Positions 51,301 to 63,681 of a stretch of 64,000 bases of DNA are shown piece after piece. Under the pieces are notes generated by a model, which saw only the letters and a list, made by a program, of their open reading frames with translations, did not search any database and had not been told where the DNA came from. Source of the stretch: JACCYJ01 sp038198775 (GTDB lineage: Bacteria; Actinomycetota; Actinomycetes; Propionibacteriales; Nocardioidaceae); NCBI GenBank assembly GCA_038198775.1, contig JBBPZV010000038.1:147643-211642 (forward strand), in the 5' to 3' direction. Each line of letters starts with the position of its first letter. Position 1 is the first letter of the stretch. The translations under genes and the position numbers were made by a program.

Positions 51301-51582
51301 ATGGAGCGCAGAGTGCCAGTGCGGGAACTGAATCAGCACACCAGTGCAGTGCTCGCGGAGGTCGCCAACGGGGTGGCCGTGACCATCACCAAGGACGGCC
51401 GGGCGCTGGCGCGACTGGTGCCTGTTACGGCCGGGTCCCCGACGCTGGATCGCTTGGTGGAAGAAGGCCGCGCCCGTGCGGCGACCGTCACGGGTCCGAT
51501 CCCGATGCCCCCAAGCGGTGGCGACGAGGTCCTTGACGTGGGCCAGCGCCTGGCGCAAGCACGCGAAGATGAACGCTGGTGA
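51301..51582 (+). CDS. Phd/YefM-family antitoxin
   Basis: The 93-residue protein has the Phd/YefM N-terminal fold (RVPVRELNQHTSAVLAEVANG, then VTITKDGRALARLVPV) for operator binding. The disordered C terminus (GQRLAQAREDERW) should wrap the toxin. It overlaps the toxin start by four bases. Confidence 0.9.
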   Translation: MERRVPVRELNQHTSAVLAEVANGVAVTITKDGRALARLVPVTAGSPTLDRLVEEGRARAATVTGPIPMPPSGGDEVLDVGQRLAQAREDERW

Positions 51583-51989
51583 TCTACCTCGATTCCTCGG
51601 CCGTAGTGAAGTTGATTCGTCGCGAACCGGGAAGTACCGAGCTCGTGGCGTGGCTGGCTACACGGCCGCCGACCCCCCTGGCGTCCTCGGCGCTGGTGGA
51701 GGTGGAGGTCCCACGCGCGTTGCGCCGCTATGCGCCCGAGGCTCTGGGGGGAGTAACTGATGTGTTCGCCCGTCTGTACCGGTTGGACATTGACGCGACG
51801 ATCCGTTCCATGGCCGGCGGGTATGCGGACGGGTTGCTGCGCAACCTCGACGCCGTGCACCTGGCCTCTGCGCAGACGTTGGCGGGGCCGTCGTCCGACG
51901 GGCTGACCGCGTTCGTCGCCTATGACCAGCGCCTGAACCAGGCCGCGGCGGCCATCGGCCTGCCCGTCGTCGACCCAGCCCGACCGTGA
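51579..51989 (+). CDS. VapC-family PIN toxin
   Basis: This 136-residue PIN-domain RNase has the acidic residues Asp5 (IYLDSSAVVKL), Glu near 42 (ALVEVEVPRAL), Asp near 91 (NLDAVHLASAQ) and Asp near 113 (FVAYDQRLN), so the active site is intact. The GTG start is in a GTGA overlap with the antitoxin stop. Such toxins usually cut tRNA or rRNA; the target is unknown. A tRNA gene lies 90 bp beyond its stop, which may be chance. Confidence 0.9.
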   Translation: MIYLDSSAVVKLIRREPGSTELVAWLATRPPTPLASSALVEVEVPRALRRYAPEALGGVTDVFARLYRLDIDATIRSMAGGYADGLLRNLDAVHLASAQTLAGPSSDGLTAFVAYDQRLNQAAAAIGLPVVDPARP

Positions 51990-52078
51990 TCCCGACCCCG
52001 GTCCCTCTGCCCGCTCGTGATTCGGTTGGCGACGGGTAAGGCAGCGGCCCTGTTCGCGGCCCTCAGAGGACTGGTCCG

Positions 52079-52151
52079 TGCCCCCGGTGGGAGTCGAACC
52101 CACACTGGAACGGGTTTAAGCCGCATGCCTCTGCCATTGGGCTACGGGGGC
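52079..52151 (-). tRNA. class I tRNA with anticodon UAA (nominal Leu)
   Basis: A good cloverleaf folds on the minus strand. It has a 7-bp acceptor stem (GCCCCCG/CGGGGGC), a 3-bp D stem, the anticodon loop CTTAAAC giving UAA, a 5-nt variable loop, and the T arm GTGGG-TTCGACT-CCCAC. The CCA end is not encoded. UAA reads the leucine codon UUA, but bacterial tRNA-Leu normally has a long variable arm. The anticodon stem has a T-T mismatch and a G-T pair. Amino-acid identity is therefore uncertain. Confidence 0.75.
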
Positions 52152-52189
52152 CGACACAACGTCGATCATGCCCGGGATCGTCGGTGCGC

Positions 52190-53035
52190 TCACATGCCGG
52201 CCAGCTCGCGGCCCCAGTCGAACACGGCGTCGAGCATCGGCTCGGTCAGCTTGCCGGTGAAGGTGTTCTGCTGGCTCGGGTGGAAGCATCCCAGCAGGTG
52301 CACCGACCCGCCGCTGGCCGTCTCGAGGCTCACCTGGGCGCCGTGGCCGAAGCGCGGCCGCGGCCTGGGAACGACGACGCCCAGCGGCGGCAGCGCCCGC
52401 AGCACGGCCTCCCAGCCGTACGCCCCCAGCGCCACCAGGCAGCGCACCGACCCAAGCACCAGCTCCAGCTCGGCGCGCAGCCAGGCGGCGCAGGTGTCCC
52501 GCTCGTCGGGGGTGGGCCGGTTCGCCGGTGGCGCACACCGTACGGCGGCGACCATGCGGGTGCCGATCAGGCGTTGGGCGTCCCCGGCGTGCTCGCTGGT
52601 CGGCGCTGCGGCCAGCCCGGCCCGGTGCAGTGCCGCGAACAGCCAGTCTCCGGATCGGTCCCCGGTGAAGATCCGGCCGGTCCGGTTGCCGCCGTGAGCG
52701 GCCGGGGCCAGCCCGACGACCAGCAGCGCAGGGTGCGGGTCCCCCCAGCCGGCGATCGGCCGGCCCCAGTACGGCTCGCCGGCGTACGCCCGCCGCTTGT
52801 CGACGGCCACCGCCTCCCGCCAGGCGACCAGCCGGGGGCAGGCCCGGCACACGCTGACCCGCGCCTCCAGCTCGGCCAGCGACGCGGTCTCCGCACCCGC
52901 GGTGACAGCCGCCGCGTCAGCGGCGACAGGGGTACGAGCCGTCGCGGGGTCGCCGGGCCAGCCCGACCCGGCCGGCACCGGGCTCGGATACCGGTCCCCG
53001 GTCAGCGGGTGCGGCAGCTCGCCGGCGGGGTTCAC
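52190..53035 (-). CDS. family 5 (UdgB-type) uracil-DNA glycosylase
   Basis: The 281-residue protein has Fe-S cysteines beginning CRACPRLVAW. The family 5 active-site motif GLAPAAHGGNRTGR lacks the usual catalytic acid or Asn, and the C-terminal motif is FHPSQQNTFTG. It removes uracil and other damaged bases from DNA. A Pro/Ala-rich N-terminal tail of ~45 residues is unusual but in frame. The GTG overlaps the ppx stop (GTGA). Confidence 0.9.
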   Translation of the reverse strand: MNPAGELPHPLTGDRYPSPVPAGSGWPGDPATARTPVAADAAAVTAGAETASLAELEARVSVCRACPRLVAWREAVAVDKRRAYAGEPYWGRPIAGWGDPHPALLVVGLAPAAHGGNRTGRIFTGDRSGDWLFAALHRAGLAAAPTSEHAGDAQRLIGTRMVAAVRCAPPANRPTPDERDTCAAWLRAELELVLGSVRCLVALGAYGWEAVLRALPPLGVVVPRPRPRFGHGAQVSLETASGGSVHLLGCFHPSQQNTFTGKLTEPMLDAVFDWGRELAGM

Positions 53036-53988
53036 GGGTCCACCAGGGACCAGGCGATGCCGTCCAGGATGTCGTGCTCGCTCACCACGATGACGTCATC
53101 GACGAGCGCCGCCCGTCGCAGCACCCGTTCCAGCACCAGCGCGCCGCCGCCGATCACGTCGACGCGACCGGGATGCATGAACGGCATCGCCGCTCGTTCC
53201 GCTACGGTCGCAGCCAGCATCGCCGCGCAGGAGGAGAGCACGTCCCCGACGCCGATCCGCGCGGCGTGGATCCGGTCCGGCTCGTACGCGGCCAACCGCA
53301 GCGCGTGGGCGGCCACCGTGGTGACGGTTCCGGCGACGCCGACGACGGTGTGCGGGACGCTCAGCATGTCGGCGGCGTCGTCGAGGGCGGCGTCGACGTC
53401 GCGACCAGCGGCGGCGACCTCGGCGGTCGTCGCCGGGTCGCGGTGGAGGTGGCGCTCGGTCAGCCGGACGGAGCCGACGTCGTACGAGCGGGCGGACGAC
53501 ACGTCGTACCGGCCGTCACCAGCGGACGCCTCGACCAGCTCGGTCGACCCGCCGCCGATGTCCACCACCAGCGCGGGCAACCCGCCGGCACCCGCGCCCG
53601 GCAGGCTGCGCAGGGCTCCGGTCGCCGAGAGCCGCGCCTCCTCGGCGCCGGTGATCACCTCGGGCTCGACGCCGAGCCGCTCGACGACCCCGGCGGCGAA
53701 CAGCGCGGCGTTCGAGGCGTCCCGGGCGGCCGACGTGGCGCAAAGGCGTAGCCGGGTGGCGCCCAGACCCCGGCACGCCGCGGCGTACTCCTCGCAGGCG
53801 GTGAAGGTCCTTGCCAGCGCCTCGGGTGCCAACGCGCGGGTGCGGTCGACGCCCTGCCCGAGCCGGACGATGCGCATCCGCCGGTCCAGGTCTCGCTGCC
53901 GGTCGGTGGCCGGGTCCAGGTCGGTGACCAGCAGCCGGATCGAGTTGGTGCCGCAGTCGATGGCGGCCACTCGTACGGATCCGGTCAC
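53032..53988 (-). CDS. ppx: Ppx/GppA-family phosphatase
   Basis: The 318-residue protein has the actin-like fold motifs AAIDCGTNSIRLL at the N terminus and VVDIGGGSTELVE near residue 150. It hydrolyses polyphosphate or (p)ppGpp; the short form without an HD domain is common in actinobacteria. Its start overlaps the stop of DUF501 (GTGA), in the order eno-ftsB-DUF501-ppx. Confidence 0.9.
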   Translation of the reverse strand: MTGSVRVAAIDCGTNSIRLLVTDLDPATDRQRDLDRRMRIVRLGQGVDRTRALAPEALARTFTACEEYAAACRGLGATRLRLCATSAARDASNAALFAAGVVERLGVEPEVITGAEEARLSATGALRSLPGAGAGGLPALVVDIGGGSTELVEASAGDGRYDVSSARSYDVGSVRLTERHLHRDPATTAEVAAAGRDVDAALDDAADMLSVPHTVVGVAGTVTTVAAHALRLAAYEPDRIHAARIGVGDVLSSCAAMLAATVAERAAMPFMHPGRVDVIGGGALVLERVLRRAALVDDVIVVSEHDILDGIAWSLVDP

Positions 53989-54494
53989 CCGGTGCTCACG
54001 CAAGGGCCGGCCAGCCACCACGGGTCGAGCCTGGTGAGCACCTCGTCGCCCAACGGGTTGGTGCCCGGCCCCTGCGCCAGTGCCTGCCCCGCGAGCACGT
54101 GCAGGCACTTGACCCGGCTCGGCATGCCGCCGGCGGACACACCGGCGATCTCGGGGACGTCGCCGAGTGAGGCCCGCCGCTCCAGGTACGACACGTGGGC
54201 ACGATCCATCGCCGCGCCCAGCTCGGGGTCGTTGTGCAGCCGGTCGGTCATCTCGCGCATCAACCCGCTGGACTCGAGCCCGCTCAGGGCTGCGGTCAGC
54301 CGGGGGCAGGTGACGTAGAAGAGGGTGGGAAACGGGGTTCCGTCCTCCAGCCTGGGCCGCGTCTCCACCACGTCGGGGTTGCCGCACGGGCAGCGGTGTG
54401 CGACGGCGTGGAACCCTCGCGGCCGACGCCGCAGCATCGCGGTGACGATCGCGCGGTCTCGCTCGTCGGGTGTCCCGGCGCAGTCGTCGCTCAC
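53985..54494 (-). CDS. DUF501 protein
   Basis: The 169-residue protein has cysteines in RCPCGNPDVVETRPRLEDG and a C-terminal conserved stretch (AGVSAGGMPSRVKCLHVLAG) that match DUF501. Function is unknown, but it is consistently encoded between ftsB and ppx in actinobacteria. GTGA overlaps at both ends show tight coupling. Confidence 0.88.
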   Translation of the reverse strand: MSDDCAGTPDERDRAIVTAMLRRRPRGFHAVAHRCPCGNPDVVETRPRLEDGTPFPTLFYVTCPRLTAALSGLESSGLMREMTDRLHNDPELGAAMDRAHVSYLERRASLGDVPEIAGVSAGGMPSRVKCLHVLAGQALAQGPGTNPLGDEVLTRLDPWWLAGPCVSTG

Positions 54495-55063
54495 CTGCCG
54501 CGCGAACCTCGGCCCCTGGGCAGCTTGATGACGACCTGGCGCGGCGGTGTCCGTTTCGGTGGCGTGGTGCCCGGCTCCTCCCCGGCGGCCCGGATGCTTC
54601 CCCACACCTGCTCGTACCAGCTCGGCGGTGTCGACGCCTGCGGCGGAGCAGCGGGCCGGGCCGGCGCGCCCAGCGTGTGTCCGCCGGCGTCGACGACCCG
54701 GTAGCCGACCTCGCCGGGCAGCACCCAGCCGAACCGCTCCCGAGCCTGCTGCTGCACGTAGGCGGGATCGGCCCAACGGTGCTTGTCCAGCGTGAGAATG
54801 TCCACGCTGCGCTGACTGCTCACGATGTCGGCCTGCGCCGCTGAGATCTCCGCGTGCTGCTGCCACCACGCCCGCAGGCTCGAGGCGTACGAGATCACCA
54901 GTGCCAGCATCACCAGCGCGAGGACCAGTGCCCGGCCGGTGAAGCGCGGGCGTGGTGGGGCGACCGCGGTGGCACCGGCCGGCTGGGCGGCGACTCGCCG
55001 TGGCGGTGAGCGGCGCGGACCCGACCCGGGTCGCCGGGTAGCCGAACGTCGCTGGGTGGGCAC
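54491..55063 (-). CDS. ftsB: FtsB/DivIC-family septum formation protein
   Basis: The 190-residue protein has a basic, Pro-rich cytosolic N terminus and one helix (ALVLALVMLALVISYASSL). A short extracytoplasmic coiled coil follows (EISAAQADIVSSQRSVDIL), then the family segment WADPAYVQQQARERFGWVLP. It belongs to the FtsQ-FtsL-FtsB divisome subcomplex. It begins 5 bp after eno. Confidence 0.88.
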   Translation of the reverse strand: MPTQRRSATRRPGSGPRRSPPRRVAAQPAGATAVAPPRPRFTGRALVLALVMLALVISYASSLRAWWQQHAEISAAQADIVSSQRSVDILTLDKHRWADPAYVQQQARERFGWVLPGEVGYRVVDAGGHTLGAPARPAAPPQASTPPSWYEQVWGSIRAAGEEPGTTPPKRTPPRQVVIKLPRGRGSRGR

Positions 55064-55068
55064 GGTCC

Positions 55069-56358
55069 CTAACCTCCGGCGCCCGGCCGGCGGAAAGCGG
55101 CGCGCCCGGCGTAGCGGGCGGCGTCGTCGAGCTCCTCCTCGATGCGCAGCAGCCGGTTGTACTTCGCCACCCGCTCCGAGCGCGCCGGGGCTCCTGACTT
55201 GAGCTGCCCGCAGCCGACCGCGACCGCGAGGTCGGCGATCGTGGTGTCCTCGGTCTCTCCCGAGCGGTGGCTCATCATCGTCGCGAAGCCGCTGCGATGC
55301 GCGAGGTCGACCGCCTCCAGCGTCTCGCTCAACGTGCCGATCTGGTTGACCTTGACCAGCATGGCGTTGGCCGCCCGGGTCGCGATCCCTCGTTCCAGCC
55401 GGTCGACGTTGGTGACGAACAGGTCGTCGCCGACGATCTGCACCGCGTCCCCAAGCTCCGCGGTGACCGCCTGCCAGCCCTGCCAGTCCTCCTCGCTCAT
55501 CGGGTCCTCGATCGAGACGATCGGGTACGCCCGCACGAGCTCGCCGTAGTAGGCGCTCATCTGCTCCGCCGAACGGGCGTCCCCCTCGAAGCGGTACGAA
55601 CCGGCCTCGGCGTCGTAGAACTCGGTGGCGGCGACGTCGAGCGCGAACGCGATGTCGTCGCCGAGGGTGAGCCCGGTCGTCACCACCGCCTCGGCGATCA
55701 GGTCCAGCGCGTCCCGGTTGGACCCCAGGTCGGGGGCGAAGCCCCCCTCGTCGCCGAGGCCGGTGCCCAGCCCCCGCCGCCTCAGCACCGCCTTCAGCGC
55801 CGCGTAGACCGCGACCCCGTGCTCCAGCGCCTCGCCGAACGTCGCCGCGCCCACCGGGGCGACCATGAACTCCTGCACGTCGACGCCGTTGTCGGCGTGG
55901 GCGCCGCCGTTGAGGATGTTCAGCATCGGCACCGGCAGCAGGTGCGCGTTGACGCCGCCGACGTAGCGAAACAGCGGCAGCCCGGCCGCCTCCGCGCCGG
56001 CGTGCGCCACCGCCAACGACACTCCCAGGATGGCGTTGGCGCCGAGCCGGGACTTGTTCGGGGTGGCGTCGAGGCCGGTCATGGTCGCGTCGACGAGCCG
56101 CTGGTCCTCGACGGCGAGGCCGATGATTCGCGGCGCGATGTCCTCGACCACCGCGGCGACGGCCGCCCGCACTCCCTTGCCGCGGTAGCGCTCGTCGCCG
56201 TCACGCCGCTCGACCGCCTCGAACGCGCCGGTGGAGGCCCCCGACGGGACCGCGGCCCGGCCCAGTGTCCCGTCTTCGAGGAGCACGTCCACCTCGACCG
56301 TCGGGTTCCCGCGGGAGTCGAGGATCTCCCGCGCTCCCACGGCTTCGATGCTGGTCAC
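55069..56358 (-). CDS. eno: enolase
   Basis: Enolase converts 2-phosphoglycerate to phosphoenolpyruvate. The 429-residue length is typical. The signature LVKVNQIGTLSET with its catalytic lysine (~340), the GDEGGFAPDL loop, SIEDPM metal site and SHRSGETED are all present. It starts with GTG. The gap of 119 bp to mazG upstream is the probable site of an internal promoter. Confidence 0.96.
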   Translation of the reverse strand: MTSIEAVGAREILDSRGNPTVEVDVLLEDGTLGRAAVPSGASTGAFEAVERRDGDERYRGKGVRAAVAAVVEDIAPRIIGLAVEDQRLVDATMTGLDATPNKSRLGANAILGVSLAVAHAGAEAAGLPLFRYVGGVNAHLLPVPMLNILNGGAHADNGVDVQEFMVAPVGAATFGEALEHGVAVYAALKAVLRRRGLGTGLGDEGGFAPDLGSNRDALDLIAEAVVTTGLTLGDDIAFALDVAATEFYDAEAGSYRFEGDARSAEQMSAYYGELVRAYPIVSIEDPMSEEDWQGWQAVTAELGDAVQIVGDDLFVTNVDRLERGIATRAANAMLVKVNQIGTLSETLEAVDLAHRSGFATMMSHRSGETEDTTIADLAVAVGCGQLKSGAPARSERVAKYNRLLRIEEELDDAARYAGRAAFRRPGAGG

Positions 56359-56477
56359 CGGCGATGCCTCCCGGGTCGACGTTCGGGCCCGACCCAGGCT
56401 AACCAGGGGTACGACCGCCGTCGGGGACCGCCTCGCGGTCGGGCCGGGGGCTCGAGGATCTCCCGACCTCTCGGTGG

Positions 56478-57140
56478 CTAGGGCGACGCCGCCGTCGGGT
56501 GATCTGGCGGCGGGGGCTGGACCGGAGGAGCGGACTCCGCCGACCGGACGGCCGTCTCGAAGCGCCCGAGCGCCTGCCGCAACGCCTGCTCGGCGTCCAC
56601 GCCCTTCGCCCTGGCCGCCCGGACCGAAGCAAGCAGCGCCTCCCCGACCTCGCCGTCGTCACCCGCACCGGCCGGCACCTTCACGTCGGCGAGACCGGCG
56701 CGCTCGGCGCGCGTCAGCAGCTTGTCCGCGCGAGCCAGCGCCGGCAACGCCGCCGGAACCCCGGCCAGCACCGACGGCCGCTGCTTCTCGTACGCCTTCA
56801 GGGACTCCCAGTTCGCCTCGACCTCGGCGGCATCCGCCACCTCGACCCCGGCGAAGACGTGCGGGTGCCGGCGCACTAGCTTGGCGACGATCTCGCCTGC
56901 CACGTCGTCTAGGTCCCACGGGTCGTGGCGGTCCTCGGCCGCCAGCCGGGCGTGGAACACCACCTGCAGGAGCAGGTCGCCGAGCTCCTCTCGCAGGTGG
57001 TCCCGGTCCCCGTCTTCGATCGCCTCCAGCGTCTCGTACGTCTCCTCGAGCAGGTAACGCGCGAGGGAGCGGTGGGTCTGCTGGCGGTCCCAGGGGCAGG
57101 ACGTCCGCAGCCGGTCCATCACCTCGACCAGGTCGAGCAC
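56478..57140 (-). CDS. mazG: MazG nucleotide pyrophosphohydrolase
   Basis: The 220-residue protein has one complete MazG domain (CPWDRQQTHRSLARYLLEET, then EELGDLLLQVVFHARLA with the metal-binding acids) and a second, weaker C-terminal half. It hydrolyses NTPs to NMPs and helps clear damaged nucleotides. The GTG start is not supported by a clear site and could lie a few codons away. Confidence 0.9.
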   Translation of the reverse strand: MLDLVEVMDRLRTSCPWDRQQTHRSLARYLLEETYETLEAIEDGDRDHLREELGDLLLQVVFHARLAAEDRHDPWDLDDVAGEIVAKLVRRHPHVFAGVEVADAAEVEANWESLKAYEKQRPSVLAGVPAALPALARADKLLTRAERAGLADVKVPAGAGDDGEVGEALLASVRAARAKGVDAEQALRQALGRFETAVRSAESAPPVQPPPPDHPTAASP

Positions 57141-57169
57141 GCGGCTGCCTCGGGGAGCCGCCGGCCTGC

Positions 57170-57846
57170 TCAGCTACACACCTGCGAAGGCGGCAGTGAC
57201 GCCACCCGGGCCGAGACCGCGGTCGGGTCCTTGCCGGTGACCGCCTCCGACGAGACCGGCACCGACAGCGACCCGCTGTCTGCTATCACCTGCCCGCCGG
57301 GCGACAACCCGAGCCGCGGGTCGATGTCGATGTCGATGCTGGTGCCGAACTCGCGGATGTACCGCTGTCCGGCCGATATCGCCTTGTTCGGGTCGGCGGC
57401 CGCCGGGTCCTGGCCCAGCTGGTGCGCGCCGATCGCGGTAAGCAGCCCCGACGTCTCGTCGTTGACGGCGATGATCTCGCGGATGGCGCCGGCGTACGCG
57501 GGGCCGACTGCGTCGAGCAGCGGCTGGGTGGTGCGCTGGTCGGAGGTGTACGTCCCCGGCGCCACCTTGATGCCGAGCGCGGCGGCGGCCTGCCGGGCCA
57601 GCTGCAGCTGCAGCAGGGCGCCGAGCACCGCGCGCCGGGAGCTGACACCCTCGAGGGGGTTGACCGGCTTGCCCTGCGAGTCGGCGATCGCGATCGTCGC
57701 CTGGCAGTACGCGGCGCTGAGCGTGTCGAGCCGGTCGAAGGAGATCCGGGTGTCCCCGACGACGGCGGCCGCCCCGGGGTGCACCGAGCCGCAGCCGGCC
57801 AGCACCAGCGCAGCTCCGGCCGCTGCCAGCAGCCGCCTCGGACGTC

Positions 57847-57850
<4 letters not shown>
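57170..57850 (-). CDS. SurA-N-like lipoprotein
   Basis: The 226-residue protein starts with a lipoprotein signal (RRLLAAAGAALVLAGCGS, lipobox Cys at about 20). A helical chaperone-like domain follows (VGDTRISFDRLDTLSAAYC...AVLGALLQLQLARQAA), similar to the N-terminal part of SurA. No PPIase domain is present. It should be anchored outside the membrane. The GTG overlaps the mfd stop, an arrangement common in actinobacteria. Confidence 0.85.
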
Positions 57851-61470
<3,620 letters not shown>

Positions 61471-61489
61471 GGCGGGCTGACGTCGTCGC

Positions 61490-62263
61490 TCAGGCCGATT
61501 CGTACCGGCACACGAAGCTGGTGATCGCGCCGGCGAGCTCCGGGCGGCAGACCAGCAGGTCGGGCAGCAGCGGGTCCGGGCGGTTGTAGGCCAGGGCGGT
61601 GCCGTCGGCGCGACTGGCGTGCAGGCCGGCGCCCCGGGCGACCGCCACCGGCGCAGCCGAATCCCACTCGTACTGGCCACCAGCGTGGACATAGGCGTCG
61701 CTGACGCCTCGCACCACCGAGAGCACCTTGGCCCCCGCCGAACCCATCGGCACGAGCTCCGCGTCGAGCTCGTCGGCCAACGCCGTGACGAAGGCGGGGG
61801 GCCGGGTACGGCTCACCGCGATCCGCGGCCGGCGTCCGTCGAAGGGGGGGACGGCAGGCGGTCGGGCGCTGGAGAAGGTCATGCCCAGCGCCGGTTGGGC
61901 GACTGCGCCGGCTACCAGGTCACCGTCCTGCCACAGCGCGACGTGGACGGCCCAGTCGTCGCGCGGGGGCTCGGAGAACTCACGAGTGCCGTCGAGCGGG
62001 TCCACGATCCACACCCGGGCAGCGGTGAGTCGGGCTCGGTTGTCGGCGCCCTCCTCGCTGAGGACCGCGTCAGCGGGCCTGTTGTCCGCGAGCAGCCGCA
62101 TGAGCAGCTCGTGGCTCACCCGGTCCCCCGCGTCCTTGAGCTCCTTGCCGGTGAGGCCTTGGCCTCGGACGCGGAGGAGCTCACCGCCGGCGGTCTCAGC
62201 CAGCCAGGCGGCGAGCCCGTGGTCGTCGAGACTCGGCTGCGGTGGGGTATCGGCAACGACCAT
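61490..62263 (-). CDS. cysQ: CysQ-like 3'(2'),5'-bisphosphate nucleotidase
   Basis: This 257-residue inositol-monophosphatase-fold protein has the metal motifs LSEEGAD near residue 69, WIVDPLDGTREFSE near 85-98, and GGQYEWDSAAP near 193. The arrangement matches actinobacterial CysQ, which removes PAP formed in sulfate assimilation. It may also act on other phosphomonoesters. It ends 20 bp from the start region of mfd on the same strand. Confidence 0.88.
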   Translation of the reverse strand: MVVADTPPQPSLDDHGLAAWLAETAGGELLRVRGQGLTGKELKDAGDRVSHELLMRLLADNRPADAVLSEEGADNRARLTAARVWIVDPLDGTREFSEPPRDDWAVHVALWQDGDLVAGAVAQPALGMTFSSARPPAVPPFDGRRPRIAVSRTRPPAFVTALADELDAELVPMGSAGAKVLSVVRGVSDAYVHAGGQYEWDSAAPVAVARGAGLHASRADGTALAYNRPDPLLPDLLVCRPELAGAITSFVCRYESA

Positions 62264-62388
62264 CAGGAAGCGCCTCTCGGAGCGAGGAATGCATTGGAGC
62301 GGCCAGGCTACCGAGCCGCGTCCCAGGTCTCGTCAGCGAAACCGTTGCGCCGCCTCGGTTCTTCTGCCGGACGCACCGCGCAGCGTCG

Positions 62389-63681
62389 TCAGGGCAGCGG
62401 CAGCGGCGTGAACGCGATCGAGTCATGGACCTGCTTCGCGAAGTAGCGTCCGTCGGAGCCGAACCATACTCCGGTCGATGTCGGGTAGATCACCTTGGTG
62501 CCGACGCCCCGGGTCTTGGTGGGGTTCCAATCAAGAGCCTGTCCGGTGGTGGGGTCGAGCGCACCGACGCCGCGCCGCGACACCGCACCAGGACCCGGGC
62601 TGTTTCGACCTTGGGGGTTGTTCAGCCACCGCTCGTGGCCGCCCACGTAGACAGCCGAGCCGACGACGGCGACCGAATGCAGCGTGTCCCCCCCCGTGTA
62701 GTTGATCCACGTAGGCTTACCAGGCGACTTGTTGCCCGTCTCGAATCGTGCCGCGGAATCGCACAGGTCCGTGCCCACGCCATCGACGGTTCTGGGCACG
62801 AAACCGGTACTGACGAGAACGAAGTACGTGCCGTCGGGACTGAAGTCGACGTCACGTAGGTACGGTCGGATGTGTGAGGTACACCTCTTCATCAGCGGTC
62901 GGTAATACCAGCGGTCCAGCGTCGCGGACGTGGCGTGCAGGTCGACCATGAAGGCCCGCCGGCGGGTCTCGCCGTTGACCGTGGCGAAGTTGCCGATGGC
63001 GAGAAGGCGGGTTCCATCCGGACTGACCGCAAACCGGGACACCTCGGTCCTCGCTCCGGCGGCGACCTTGCCGTCGATGTTGAGGCTGAAGTATCCGGTA
63101 TCTTTGCCGCTCGTCTGACTCAACGCGACGAGTCGCTTGCTGAACGACCCGGCCACTATCAACTGGCCGTTGGCGTATCCGAGATGGCTGACAGGGCCGT
63201 TGATGGACCGCACACTCCATCGGGTGTCGATGGCGGGGTCCCCGTACGTTCCCAGCTGGTAGCGGACCAAGCGCCCGCTCACACCGTCCGCCGACGTGAA
63301 GCTGCCACCGACGTAGAGGTATGGGGCCAGGTACAAGGTGGTGTACACCATTCCGTTGACCTTTGGTTGCCACCCCGTCGGTTCCCCGGTGTTGACGTCG
63401 AACGAGAAGAGGTTGTCTCGAACGTACGTCGAGTCGAGCCCAGGGCTAGCGACGGTGTGGAACTCGCCGCCTGCGTACATGGTCGACCCGACCTGGGTAA
63501 AGGTGTGCACGTTGGCGTTGTGCACCACGGCGTCGTCCACCGCATGCGGCGTACTCGCCGACGGCACCGCCGAGGCAATCCCCGGTTGCTCCATGGACGC
63601 GGACGCAGGCGCGCCCAAGCCGAACGCGAGCACCCCAACCGTCAGCGGACCTACGAGGCGCGCGGCAGCACACACAGTCAT
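62389..63681 (-). CDS. secreted beta-propeller protein
   Basis: The 430-residue protein has a signal peptide (CAAARLVGPLTVGVLAFGLG, then ASA-S). About seven blade-like repeats follow (e.g. VGSTMYAGGEFHTVA; APYLYVGGSFTSADGV; GQLIVAGSFSKRLVAL; GSAVYVGGHERWL). These resemble the delta-60/Kelch-like 'GG-F' repeats of secreted actinobacterial proteins. Four cysteines are scattered outside the signal. The ATG at 63681 is chosen because it begins the signal peptide. Function is unknown. Confidence 0.78.
   Translation of the reverse strand: MTVCAAARLVGPLTVGVLAFGLGAPASASMEQPGIASAVPSASTPHAVDDAVVHNANVHTFTQVGSTMYAGGEFHTVASPGLDSTYVRDNLFSFDVNTGEPTGWQPKVNGMVYTTLYLAPYLYVGGSFTSADGVSGRLVRYQLGTYGDPAIDTRWSVRSINGPVSHLGYANGQLIVAGSFSKRLVALSQTSGKDTGYFSLNIDGKVAAGARTEVSRFAVSPDGTRLLAIGNFATVNGETRRRAFMVDLHATSATLDRWYYRPLMKRCTSHIRPYLRDVDFSPDGTYFVLVSTGFVPRTVDGVGTDLCDSAARFETGNKSPGKPTWINYTGGDTLHSVAVVGSAVYVGGHERWLNNPQGRNSPGPGAVSRRGVGALDPTTGQALDWNPTKTRGVGTKVIYPTSTGVWFGSDGRYFAKQVHDSIAFTPLPLP

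Noticed and set aside
52079..52151. UAA-stop suppressor tRNA
   Set aside because: Reading the UAA stop would need anticodon UUA. The loop gives UAA, which pairs with the sense codon UUA.
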